From Anaeromicropila populeti (GTDB lineage Bacteria; Bacillota; Clostridia; Lachnospirales; Lachnospiraceae): a stretch of 64,000 nt of DNA. The notes beneath the pieces were generated by a model that was not told the origin of the DNA, made no database searches, and saw only the letters and a program-made list of their open reading frames with translations. How positions within the stretch are numbered: position 1 is the first letter of the stretch; each line of letters starts with the position of its first letter. Shown here one piece after another: positions 55,216 through 63,918 of this stretch. A program made the translations under genes and the position numbers. The DNA lies in contig NZ_FOYZ01000009.1 of NCBI RefSeq assembly GCF_900112775.1, positions 102,830 through 166,829 on the forward strand, in the 5' to 3' direction.

Positions 55216-56472
55216 CTATTCAAACTGTTTAAATTTTTCATAAATAATAGAATATTGTTCTTTAATCGTCATATACACACCTATTGTTTTCGTTTTCTGC
55301 TTTTCGAAATTTTTGAACAAATAATCCATGTTCCGAACCGCACAGCCTACCACTTTGGGACAAAGCTTATTGCTTTCTGCATCCTTTTCCAAAATGTCAA
55401 TGATCTTCTGTTTGTCAAATGAATCCTTGTAACTTCTCTTCCCGTATAATGCACTGATAATATCTGCTACTGCAACAATTCTCTGGGGAATTGTCAGTTC
55501 CTCTCCCTTTAATCCTCTCGGATATCCAGAACCATCCAGCTTTTCATGGTGTCTTGCAGCAATCTCCAGAACCTCTTCATTTACAACATTTTTTAGTATT
55601 TCAACTGTATTGGTGACATGCGCCTTCATAATCACCATTTCTTCATCGGTCAGCTTTCGAGGTGCCTCCAGTATTTCTATCGGTGTTGTCAGTTTTCCAA
55701 TATCATGTAATAATGCTCCATAATATAAAATATAAATGTCCTTATTGGGTACCCTCATTAATCTGGCAATTTCTGTGGCAAATGCTGTGGTTGCCATGGA
55801 ATGTATTACTGTATATTCACTACGGAAATCAATGGTATAAATAAGCATTTGAAGAAATTCCCGTTTATATTCCTCTGACAACAGTTTTTTACCAAGAAGC
55901 CCGTTTAACTCAGCTTCATAACTGCCATCTTTTATTTTTTCTAAAATTTTATATTTCTTTTCTGCCCGTAAAAAAAGTACTTTTGCCCGTTCAGAAAACT
56001 TAATATTACTGTTCTTCACAAAAAAATCTGCTTTCATTTCTCCATCATTCATTCGCAAATACCAGTCTAATACATCTGCAAAGCTTAAATATTCTGCTAT
56101 TTCCATGTATTTTGAACGTATTAAATGATATTTGCGGTATTCTAAATGATGGTATAGTACAATTTCAGCTTTTTCGCCAATTGGCGACAGGTAACGCAGA
56201 AAAAGATAGCCATAAATAGAATGCTTCCATACACTCTTTGTTTCATTATGTTTAATATCTACATCACTGCCCTCTTTAAAAAGACCAATGTCATGCAAAA
56301 TTCCAATCATTGTATAATCAATTAACTCCTGCAACGAATACTTATACTGAAAATCCAACATTTTATATAAAATGTAACCAACGATTGAACCATGCTCCAT
56401 AATTGTTTCGTCAACAATATTTAACGCCTTGCGTATAATATTGTTGACATCTTTACTACTGATTACGCCCAT
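55216..56472 (-). CDS. Tandem HD-domain protein with C-terminal HD-GYP
   Basis: A 418-residue protein with two HD domains. The second (about 225-390) is of HD-GYP type: LLHDIGKLTTP, HHEKLDGSGYPRGLKGEEL and VADIISAL, the pattern of c-di-GMP phosphodiesterases. The first (about 20-130) keeps ILHDIG and YHHLEY. No membrane or receiver domain is present, so the input signal is unclear. It follows purA by 10 bases. Confidence 0.9.
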   Translation of the reverse strand: MGVISSKDVNNIIRKALNIVDETIMEHGSIVGYILYKMLDFQYKYSLQELIDYTMIGILHDIGLFKEGSDVDIKHNETKSVWKHSIYGYLFLRYLSPIGEKAEIVLYHHLEYRKYHLIRSKYMEIAEYLSFADVLDWYLRMNDGEMKADFFVKNSNIKFSERAKVLFLRAEKKYKILEKIKDGSYEAELNGLLGKKLLSEEYKREFLQMLIYTIDFRSEYTVIHSMATTAFATEIARLMRVPNKDIYILYYGALLHDIGKLTTPIEILEAPRKLTDEEMVIMKAHVTNTVEILKNVVNEEVLEIAARHHEKLDGSGYPRGLKGEELTIPQRIVAVADIISALYGKRSYKDSFDKQKIIDILEKDAESNKLCPKVVGCAVRNMDYLFKNFEKQKTKTIGVYMTIKEQYSIIYEKFKQFE

Positions 56473-56482
56473 ATCTTACTCA

Positions 56483-57760
56483 TCATCTCTTTATAATTTC
56501 ATGTCTTCCAGGACCATTTGATACCATTGTGATTGGCACTTCCAACTCACGTTCAATAAATTCAATATATTTTCTACAGTTTTCTGGTAAATCTTCATAC
56601 TTACTGATTCCTCTGATTTCTTCTTTCCAGCCTGGCAATACTTCGTACACTGGTTTTGCCTTTGCAAGCTGAACCGTTGTTAGAAAATCCTTTGTAACCT
56701 TACCATCCACTTCGTATCCTATGCAGACAGGAATCTCATCCAAATAGCCTAATACATCTAACACTGTAAATGCAACCTCTGTAGCTCCCTGCATTCTACA
56801 TCCGTAACGTGAAGCAACTGCATCAAACCAACCCATTCGTCTTGGTCTTCCTGTGGTAGCACCGTACTCGCCGCCATCACCACCGCGTCTTCTTAATTCA
56901 TCTGCTTCCTCCCCAAAGATTTCACTAACAAACTCACCAGCTCCCACTGCACTGGAATATGCCTTTACCACACACACGATTTTCTTAATCTCATATGGCG
57001 GAATACCAGCTCCGATTGCTCCATAAGCGGCCAATGTGGAAGAAGAGGTAACCATTGGATAAATTCCGAAATCCGGATCCTTCAATGTTCCTAACTGACC
57101 TTCCAACAATATTGATTTGTCTTCCTTAATTGCCTGCTGTAAAAATGCAGCCACATCGCAAACATATGGTTTTACCATTTCCTTATATTCCATTAATGTC
57201 TGATATAATTCATTCTCATCAATTGCAGGTTTCTTATATAAATGTTCCAAAATAACATTTTTTTGTTCACAAACCCGGCTAATTTTTTCACGAAGCACTT
57301 CCTCATCTGCAAATAATTCGGAAACCTGAAAGCCAATCTTAGCATACTTGTCAGAATAAAATGGTGCAATGCCAGATTTTGTTGACCCGAATGATTTTCC
57401 GCCCAATCTTTCCTCTTCATACTGATCAAACAGGATATGGTAAGGCATCAAAATCTGTGCTCTCTCTGAAACTAAAATCTTTGGACTTGGTACGCCCTTT
57501 TCTACAATACTTTTTATTTCATTAAACAAATAAGGAATATTTAAGGCAACCCCATTGCCAATAATGCTGGTTGTATGCTCATAAAACACTCCTGATGGTA
57601 ATAAATGTAATGCAAACTTTCCATAATTGTTGATTATGGTATGACCTGCATTGCTTCCACCTTGAAACCGTACTATAATGTCTGACTTTTCTCCAAGCAT
57701 GTCAGTAATTTTACCTTTTCCTTCGTCGCCCCAATTGGCACCAACTATTGCTGTAACCAT
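56483..57760 (-). CDS. purA: Adenylosuccinate synthetase
   Basis: IMP plus aspartate plus GTP to adenylosuccinate, first step to AMP. Motifs: GANWGDEGKGKITD at residues 8-21, GGSNAGHTI, GSTKSGIAPFYSDK, EGQLGTLKD (Gly-Thr loop, usually GTLLD), GEFVSE, TTGRPRRMGWFD. 425 residues, usual length. Upstream gap to LysR is 200 bases. An AT-rich leader with no riboswitch that I recognise. Confidence 0.96.
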   Translation of the reverse strand: MVTAIVGANWGDEGKGKITDMLGEKSDIIVRFQGGSNAGHTIINNYGKFALHLLPSGVFYEHTTSIIGNGVALNIPYLFNEIKSIVEKGVPSPKILVSERAQILMPYHILFDQYEEERLGGKSFGSTKSGIAPFYSDKYAKIGFQVSELFADEEVLREKISRVCEQKNVILEHLYKKPAIDENELYQTLMEYKEMVKPYVCDVAAFLQQAIKEDKSILLEGQLGTLKDPDFGIYPMVTSSSTLAAYGAIGAGIPPYEIKKIVCVVKAYSSAVGAGEFVSEIFGEEADELRRRGGDGGEYGATTGRPRRMGWFDAVASRYGCRMQGATEVAFTVLDVLGYLDEIPVCIGYEVDGKVTKDFLTTVQLAKAKPVYEVLPGWKEEIRGISKYEDLPENCRKYIEFIERELEVPITMVSNGPGRHEIIKR

Positions 57761-57962
57761 TCTATTTCCTCCTACGCATCTTATATTTTCGTACTATATT
57801 CACTTTAACATATTACTACATAGTAAGATATAAGTAAAATCAATATTTATTATAATTGATATAATTTAATATTATATCATTCTCTTCATGCATTACTTAT
57901 ATTTTAACACAATTTTGTATCCTATACAAGGTTTCAAGTTAATAATTGCTTCCAACCATTCA

Positions 57963-58847
57963 CTAAAATCCCATTATATTCAATAATTGATTGGAAGCAA
58001 TTGAAATTGGTTCCGTATGATTATAAATTAAGCAAAAATGCCTTTTGGGTATGTTTTTTGTAAATTCAAGTTCAAAAAGTCCTCCATTTTTAATCTGTTC
58101 CTCAGCGAAGCCTTTCATCACACATCCGATACCCAGATTCCGAAAAGCAAACTGGACAATCATGTCACTGGTTGCCAGTTCAAATTCTGGCTTTAGCACC
58201 ACATCATTTTCCAGCAGAAAGTTATCCAAATACCTTCTTGTACTGCTGTTTTCCTCCAGACAGATTACTGGCAATTCCTCCAGTATTTTTAAGTCAAGCT
58301 TTTTCCCTTTTAAATGCTGAAACAAACTTCCAGCTACAAAGGTATCTTCTATTTCCCTTACCTTTACTTTTTTAACAGAAGACTTTACACTGAATGGTTC
58401 ACTGACCACACCAAAATCTATTTTTCCACTGTACAAGTTTTCTAATGTTTCAGGTGTAGTTGCATTGGTAACCTTCACTTTAATATCTGGATATAGCTTG
58501 TGAAATTTTTCCAAGAAAGGCAGCAGGTAGAATTGCAATGTCATGTCGCTTGCTCCGATGTGAATTTCACCTTTATCCAAATCTCTCATTTTCTTTATTT
58601 TGTCTTCACCCATCAGAAACTGCTCTATTCCGCTTTTCACATACTCCGACAAAACCATTCCTTCCGGTGTCAGCTTTACTCCCTTAGAGGTTCTGAAAAA
58701 AAGCTGGCATGCTAATTCACTTTCCAGCATTTTAATGGTCTGACTTATTGCCGGCTGTGAAATACATAACTTTTCTGCTGCTTTACTAAAGCTTTTATAT
58801 TTTCCGACATAATAAAATACCTTGTAATATTCCAAACTACTAATCAT
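57963..58847 (-). CDS. LysR-family transcriptional regulator
   Basis: 294 residues with an N-terminal winged HTH (SFSKAAEKLCISQPAISQTIKMLE, given in part, about 18-42) and a C-terminal effector domain starting near 90. It lies between purA and the divergent LysM-GH18 fragment (157 bases apart); LysR proteins commonly control a divergent neighbour, which here is a broken gene. Confidence 0.93.
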   Translation of the reverse strand: MISSLEYYKVFYYVGKYKSFSKAAEKLCISQPAISQTIKMLESELACQLFFRTSKGVKLTPEGMVLSEYVKSGIEQFLMGEDKIKKMRDLDKGEIHIGASDMTLQFYLLPFLEKFHKLYPDIKVKVTNATTPETLENLYSGKIDFGVVSEPFSVKSSVKKVKVREIEDTFVAGSLFQHLKGKKLDLKILEELPVICLEENSSTRRYLDNFLLENDVVLKPEFELATSDMIVQFAFRNLGIGCVMKGFAEEQIKNGGLFELEFTKNIPKRHFCLIYNHTEPISIASNQLLNIMGF

Positions 58848-59004
58848 ATTATTTCATTCCTTTTTATATTTACTCGCCTCTGATATGAATTATGTGTCAT
58901 CTGATATGGAAAAGTCAATATGTGCGTAAATAAATTTGAAACCTTATTTTTCTAATACATATAATAAATCATGAAAAATTATTTTGTTCCTAAAGGAGAG
59001 AACT

Positions 59005-59727
59005 ATGGTTATATATGTGGTAAAACCGGGCGATACCATTACATCCATTGCCCAGGCATATAATGTTACTGCTGAACAACTGATAACGGATAACGAGTTA
59101 ACAGATCCCACTAATCTAGTAGTGGGGCAGACAATCGTAATTTTAAATACGGCAGAGGGGATTCCTGCTGATTCGTTTGGGGAAATGTCAATTAATGGAT
59201 ATGCATATCCGTTTATTGACCGGGAAGTCCTGACTAAAACATTACCTTATTTAACATACTTAACATTGTTTACCTATGGTTTTACTGAGCAGGGTGAGCT
59301 GATTCCTATCGAGGATCAGGAAATTATCAATCTGGCCCGTCAAAACGGTGTTGCCCCTATTATGTTAATTTCCACTTTAACAGAGGAAGGTATTTTCAAC
59401 AATCAGCTTGCTAATACGCTTCTGAATAATGAACAGATACAAGACACCTTAATTAATAATATTCTAGCTAATATGAAGGCTAAAAATTATTATGGTCTGG
59501 ATATTGATTTTGAATATATTCTGCCTGGAGACCGGGAAGCTTTTGCTGCTTTTGTTACTAAGGTACGGGAGCGGCTAAATGCAGAGGGTTATATCGTCAT
59601 TACTGCTCTTGCACCAAAAACGTCAGGTGCTCAGCCTGGTCTTTTGTATGAAAGCCATGATTATCCTGCTATTGGTGAAGCTACGAACTATGCTCTGCTG
59701 ATGACTTATGAATGGGGATATACATAG
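59005..59727 (+). pseudogene. LysM-GH18 cortex/cell-wall hydrolase, 3'-truncated
   Basis: One LysM domain (about residues 1-50: YVVKPGDTITSIAQAYNV, NLVVGQTIVI) followed by a GH18 barrel of the SleL/YaaH type that keeps the catalytic YGLDIDFEY (about 165-173). Reading stops at LLMTYEWGYT, mid-barrel, with 240 residues where relatives have about 420-430. The stop lies at the join with the ogt gene, so the gene is almost surely inactive. The ATG at 59005 has AGGAGAG upstream. Intact relatives hydrolyse spore cortex or wall glycan. Confidence 0.85.
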
Positions 59728-60223
59728 GCTCATGGATGATATTGGTCATAGGCTGATTGGTCTTTTCCAGATTTATCAAATATTCTTTTTGGTCAAGTCC
59801 AAGGACATACCCTGTCAGTTTTCCACTGGAGCCAATCACCCTGTGGCATGGTACTACAATCAGTAAGGGGTTCTTGTTGTTAGCGCCACCTACTGCCCTT
59901 GCCCCTTTGGGATTCCCTATTTTGGCTGCAATATCCTGATAGGATCTTGTTTCTCCATAAGGGATGTCCAATAGGGCTTTCCAGACTTTCTTTTGAAATT
60001 CTGTTCCGTTTAGTTCGTATGGAAAGTCAAAGGTCTTTCTTTTTCCTTCTAGGTATTCGCTTAATTGTTGAAATGCCTGTTCTGAGAGGGCGGAATGGTT
60101 TGCTTCTTTGATTTCAACGGCATCTGTTACCAAGTTGATTGCTGTGACTGCTGTTTCGTTATAGTTAATTTTTATTTTTCCAAGTTTTGACAGGTAGATG
60201 GCAAAATGGGTGTTGTCGTTCAT
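59681..60223 (-). CDS. ogt: Methylated-DNA--protein-cysteine methyltransferase with abnormal C-terminal tail
   Basis: Repairs O6-alkylguanine by moving the alkyl group to its own cysteine. Active site VVPCHRVIGSSG (about 127-138), the arginine-finger/HTH segment ARAVGGANNKNP and the end helix KEYLINLEK are intact. Relatives stop just after NLEK; here the frame goes on for about 27 residues, the last 14 being antisense to the truncated LysM-GH18 gene. So the original stop codon was lost at the rearrangement. It is probably still functional. Confidence 0.88.
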   Translation of the reverse strand: MNDNTHFAIYLSKLGKIKINYNETAVTAINLVTDAVEIKEANHSALSEQAFQQLSEYLEGKRKTFDFPYELNGTEFQKKVWKALLDIPYGETRSYQDIAAKIGNPKGARAVGGANNKNPLLIVVPCHRVIGSSGKLTGYVLGLDQKEYLINLEKTNQPMTNIIHEPMYIPIHKSSAEHSS

Positions 60224-60787
60224 TTGGTTGGTTTCCTTTCGTTAACTCATTTTTACAATACATCTGAATATTGGTTTAGTATCTGTCGTAAATTCCCATA
60301 TAGTTTTTATACCAGACATTTCATATGTGATTTTTGTTGTGCTATCATTTATTATCCCTAAGATCAGGTGCTATTTTAATGTCAATAAACCATTAAAACA
60401 ATAAAATCTATGCTAGTGAAAAAGTTGAGTTACTTAATATTTGACAGATGTGCAATCTGTCTTTTTGTGAGACAACACTTTTAATTCTCAGTCACTAATA
60501 AAGGGATTTTACACTCAATCTATAATTCTAATTTCTAATTAACAGTTTAGGATAGAATATTTAAATGATTCAATCTGATTTGGCGAGCAAATGCTTCTCT
60601 AAATGCCATTATATACTTAATTGTATAAAAACCACAAATAGGTATTATTATTGTAAATTGTTGAATACAACTCTTCTCCCACAAAACTCTGGTTAATTGA
60701 TTCTGAAATAGATTTTAGCAAATTATAATCTCGAATACTATCCGTGGGTTGCATTTATAATAGGTACTACTTGAGATATCAAGTTCA
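60224..60787. other. Gene-free stretch with one plus-strand hairpin
   Basis: About 560 AT-rich bases without a credible gene. GACAGAT (60443-60449) pairs with ATCTGTC (60455-60461) followed by five Ts, a possible plus-strand terminator. A short minus-strand frame near 60540-60720 has no start or family match. On the minus strand the stretch lies between the radical SAM operon and ogt and may hold a promoter for ogt, not resolved. Confidence 0.5.
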
Positions 60788-62149
60788 TTACCTAGATAGA
60801 AGTCGTAATAATTTAGGATTTTTTTCCGATATTTCACAATACAGTTTTAGTTCACGTAAAATTGACATACGGATGTTTTTGCATATATCATCTGGAATAC
60901 TACAAAAAAGGTTTCCACTTATCATTGCCGCAAGACAACGAGGGCAAAGCCTTTGAACGGAACAATAGATACATGCATTCGAAGAGATGTTTTTGTATGA
61001 ATCAAGCAAAGTCTTTATTCCCTCTAAGTTGAATCCGTTCTGTATATTGCCCAAGTTAATTGTAGAATTTGTTCTCTCGCAGATATTAAACTGTCCTGTT
61101 GCATCTATAAACAGTTTAGCACCAAAAGGTTGACAAGTTCGTTCAATAGGTACACAATCATATACAGCAGTCATGCTCCTGTTGTGAATCGTCATTAGCG
61201 AATCGGAAAAATGAGAATGACAAAATTCGTCACCGCTATTAATATACAAGTCAACAAGTGCTTCAAAAGCAACATTATCACGTTGGATATCAGCTCGCAG
61301 GATGGAATCTATTTTTTCATTGCCATATCTCTTCATAATAAACGAAGTTGTTGCGGGTGTATGCAATGAATGAGATATGTAGAAATTTCTTGCATCAACC
61401 ATTTCAGCAAAAGAATCTACGTTACAAAGGAATTTGATTTGATTGTTATAGACATCTGGAAAGTTATCACGAGCAAAGGAAATATGGTTTAATATTATTT
61501 TCAAACTTCCTCGAGAATCAGGAAAATGCCTATATTTGTCATGATTGGTTCCGTTTAAAGTTATGTACAGATTGAATGTAGGTTCTGTGTGGAGCCATGA
61601 TAAAAAGTCGGGCGTTATTAAAGTTCCGTTTGTAGAAGCACTAAAACTAAGTGGTTTTGAACCGAAAATACTCTTGGCATATTCCACTAATGTTTTAATA
61701 GTATCCTGCCTTAATAGTGGCTCTCCTCCGAAAAAAAAGATTGTTGCTTTATCGGCTTCCCTGTTATGCGAATGGAAAAATTCTATAGCTTTCATTGCCG
61801 TATCAATTTTCATTGCCGTAGCGTTATGAGTTCTGTAATTCTCGTAGTTTCCTGAATATACACAATAATCACATCGCAAATTGCACTCTTGTTCAAGTTC
61901 CAAAACCAAAGCTGGTATTTTGCCACCCAGCATTTTTATGTATTCCGAGAAAGAATTTATCCATATAGCTTCCTTTATTTTGTTTTCAGAGATAACACCA
62001 CATCTAGTCAAATAATTAGTTATTGCAAAGCTATCTCTCTTTGTAAGTGGTTGTATGAAATCTCCACTTATGCTTATAATCTTATTTGAAATTGCATCAT
62101 AAGCATACGTGGATTTTTCTGTGCAAATATATTCAACTAAAGTTTTCAC
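60788..62149 (-). CDS. Radical SAM/SPASM peptide maturase-like enzyme
   Basis: 453 residues. The GTG at 62149 has AAGGAGG eight bases before it; the longer ATG frame would overlap the upstream gene. Radical SAM motif CNLRCDYC (about residues 92-99) followed by VYSGNYENYRTH, as in sactipeptide/ranthipeptide maturases, then FFFGGEPLL (SAM binding). The C-terminal SPASM region (about 335-435) has a full cysteine set for two auxiliary clusters: CQPFG, NICERT, CIYC, LCPRC, FC and DIC. The first 75 residues could be a small recognition domain. It starts 20 bases after the EF-hand protein gene, its likely substrate. No formylglycine-type sulfatase is nearby, so a sulfatase maturase is unlikely. Confidence 0.85.
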   Translation of the reverse strand: MKTLVEYICTEKSTYAYDAISNKIISISGDFIQPLTKRDSFAITNYLTRCGVISENKIKEAIWINSFSEYIKMLGGKIPALVLELEQECNLRCDYCVYSGNYENYRTHNATAMKIDTAMKAIEFFHSHNREADKATIFFFGGEPLLRQDTIKTLVEYAKSIFGSKPLSFSASTNGTLITPDFLSWLHTEPTFNLYITLNGTNHDKYRHFPDSRGSLKIILNHISFARDNFPDVYNNQIKFLCNVDSFAEMVDARNFYISHSLHTPATTSFIMKRYGNEKIDSILRADIQRDNVAFEALVDLYINSGDEFCHSHFSDSLMTIHNRSMTAVYDCVPIERTCQPFGAKLFIDATGQFNICERTNSTINLGNIQNGFNLEGIKTLLDSYKNISSNACIYCSVQRLCPRCLAAMISGNLFCSIPDDICKNIRMSILRELKLYCEISEKNPKLLRLLSR

Positions 62150-62169
62150 ACCGATATCCTCCTTTAGCG

Positions 62170-62667
62170 CTATGAAACTACATATCCGCCATTTACACAA
62201 GCATTCGTTACTGAAGATATGTGTGATGACGATAAACAGCTTGCACCACCTGTGAATGAAATGGTATCAGCGTGATTTATGCTTGGATTAATTTCATATC
62301 CAACAGCAAACTCTTGTGTTAAACTTGCTTTTGCATTCATAAATTCGTCCATGCTCAAAAAACCATCATGATCCTTATCGGCTGCATTAAAGTTAAAATT
62401 CAACGGCATACTTGAAAACAGATGATTGCACTCATCAACGCTCAGGTAACCATCCCCATTGGCATCAAATGAGGTAAAGTCAGTGGAGATGGGAAGATTT
62501 GACGTTGCATTCATGAACTCCGAAAGACTAATCACGCCATCTCCATTCGTATCCAATGCATTAAAATCGAAATTTGTTGGCAAATTAGATACTGTGTTCA
62601 TAAATTCATCGAAACTTTTAAAAGTATCCCCATTAGCACCCGCAAACTTAAAAAATGAATCAAACAT
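62170..62667 (-). CDS. EF-hand-repeat protein with Gly-Gly and Ser/Cys-rich tail: candidate RiPP precursor
   Basis: 165 residues, ATG preceded by GAGGAGG. Four tandem 29-residue units have EF-hand loops at 39-50 (DTNGDGVISLSE), 68-79 (DANGDGYLSVDE) and 97-108 (DKDHDGFLSMDE), all canonical calcium loops; the first (10-21) is degenerate. Each unit also repeats a FMNxxSNLP-like helix. Residues 116-165 are different: a linker, then FTGG (Gly140-Gly141) and a 24-residue tail with Cys144 and Cys157 between many Ser/Thr and a Gly-Gly-Tyr end. The layout is that of a leader plus core. It lies directly before the maturase gene and 15 bases after an unknown gene. Confidence 0.75.
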   Translation of the reverse strand: MFDSFFKFAGANGDTFKSFDEFMNTVSNLPTNFDFNALDTNGDGVISLSEFMNATSNLPISTDFTSFDANGDGYLSVDECNHLFSSMPLNFNFNAADKDHDGFLSMDEFMNAKASLTQEFAVGYEINPSINHADTISFTGGASCLSSSHISSVTNACVNGGYVVS

Positions 62668-62682
62668 TGTAATTCCTCCTCA

Positions 62683-63876
62683 TTAAGAATTGAATCTATC
62701 TAAAATTCTTTTTGCTTCCATTCCGGTTAAAACTACGGTTATTACGCCAACTGTCGCTAAAACGATGGGATTGGCTTGTGTAGCTAACCCTATTACAGTA
62801 AACGTAACTCCTGCAATTACACCTAACACAGTTGCTATTTCAGTGAAATCGGATTTTTTTGTAAATATATCAGATTTCTCACGAATTATGTCATTGTATG
62901 AGAGGGTAGTGTTATCGTTTTTTTTTGCCTCTTTCATATACGGAGCTTTATTATCCTTTTTTCGAGCATATTCCCTTGGATTATACCTTTCCGACAAAAA
63001 ATCCTTATTCTCGATTGGAGCATTATACTGCTCAAGAATATCATCAAGTGATGACTCCTTTTTCTTTTTTGGTGGTTCATATAAATGCATTTTCTTCGGT
63101 AAGCGTTGGGCTGTTCTCTTTAAGGAATAATTGTCAGCAGGTTCAGGTTGATTTTGAAGAGGTCTGACTTGAACTTCTGGAGGTAAGATTGAACTTGCAT
63201 TTCTGCAAGTAACAATATCAAATCTACTCTCAGAAATCAATTTTGGTATAGTGATATTTGAACAGAATGCAATTCGCTCCCCACGCAACGCTTTGGATAG
63301 CACATAGGCTACTGTCGCATCACAGTCCTCAGGAATATCTTCCAGTAACAGTTTTCCACTCCGATTAGATAACTGCGTGTCAAAATTAGCGATGCGTCCT
63401 GCATCAGGAAGATCTATTTCCTCATACTCAACTTTTTTTGAACCAAAGACGTTTTCTGTTTCAGTTGTTTCTTCCCAGCGCGTTTTTATGTGTTTAAGGT
63501 AGATATTCAAAAACACTTCGTTTGGTATATCAAAAAGATTGGGTCTGCTGGCTACGGGGAATACTACGCCAACAAATCCATAGGCTAAACGGCCATTCTC
63601 GTGATCGACCCTGTTGAATTCAGGTTCTTTATTGCACAGCTTAAATAATTCCTGAAATATAATAGATATTCCAGAAACAACAAATTTTCCGTTTCCGTAA
63701 ACGACTCTTCTTCCACTTGTTCCAGCTAATTCAAAAAACCTTGTGCTATCTAATACCAATGAATGCACATCCTGTGCATCCGTTTCAGAAAAATCAACTG
63801 GTAACACTAATAGACCTTTACGAAAATCGACATATTTTGTTCTCGCATGAATGATTGGCGCATAATTTAATTTCAT
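62683..63876 (-). CDS. Unknown protein with C-terminal membrane hairpin, in the EF-hand/radical SAM operon
   Basis: 397 residues; AAGGAGG seven bases before the ATG. I do not recognise the family. Residues 1-235 are a folded alpha/beta region (IIHARTKYVDFR, VVYGNGKFVVSGISIIFQ, GFVGVVFPVASRP). Residues 236-345 are Pro/Lys-rich and disordered-looking. Residues 346-390 hold two hydrophobic helices (IATVLGVIAGVTF and IVLATVGVITVVL) ending in a basic helix. It has no signal peptide, so it is probably cytoplasmic and tail-anchored. As the operon neighbour of the precursor-like protein it could be an exporter partner, receptor or scaffold; this is inference. Confidence 0.6.
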   Translation of the reverse strand: MKLNYAPIIHARTKYVDFRKGLLVLPVDFSETDAQDVHSLVLDSTRFFELAGTSGRRVVYGNGKFVVSGISIIFQELFKLCNKEPEFNRVDHENGRLAYGFVGVVFPVASRPNLFDIPNEVFLNIYLKHIKTRWEETTETENVFGSKKVEYEEIDLPDAGRIANFDTQLSNRSGKLLLEDIPEDCDATVAYVLSKALRGERIAFCSNITIPKLISESRFDIVTCRNASSILPPEVQVRPLQNQPEPADNYSLKRTAQRLPKKMHLYEPPKKKKESSLDDILEQYNAPIENKDFLSERYNPREYARKKDNKAPYMKEAKKNDNTTLSYNDIIREKSDIFTKKSDFTEIATVLGVIAGVTFTVIGLATQANPIVLATVGVITVVLTGMEAKRILDRFNS

Positions 63877-63918
63877 GGTGGTACCTCCTTCTTGAGAAAA
63901 CGACTTATATATTCTAAG

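Noticed and set aside
60540-60720. Minus-strand frame in the gap between ogt and the radical SAM gene
   Set aside because: No proper start for the longer frame, only a 20-codon ATG ORF, and no recognisable family words.
60788-62149. Anaerobic sulfatase-maturing enzyme for a sulfatase
   Set aside because: No sulfatase in the window, the arylsulfotransferase at 16-18 kb is not formylglycine-dependent, and the Cys motif context (VYSGNYENYRTH) is of the peptide-maturase type.
1926-63876. CRISPR array, tRNA or rRNA genes
   Set aside because: No regularly spaced direct repeats and no cloverleaf with a CCA-type end were noticed while reading both strands; a tool scan would be needed to be certain.
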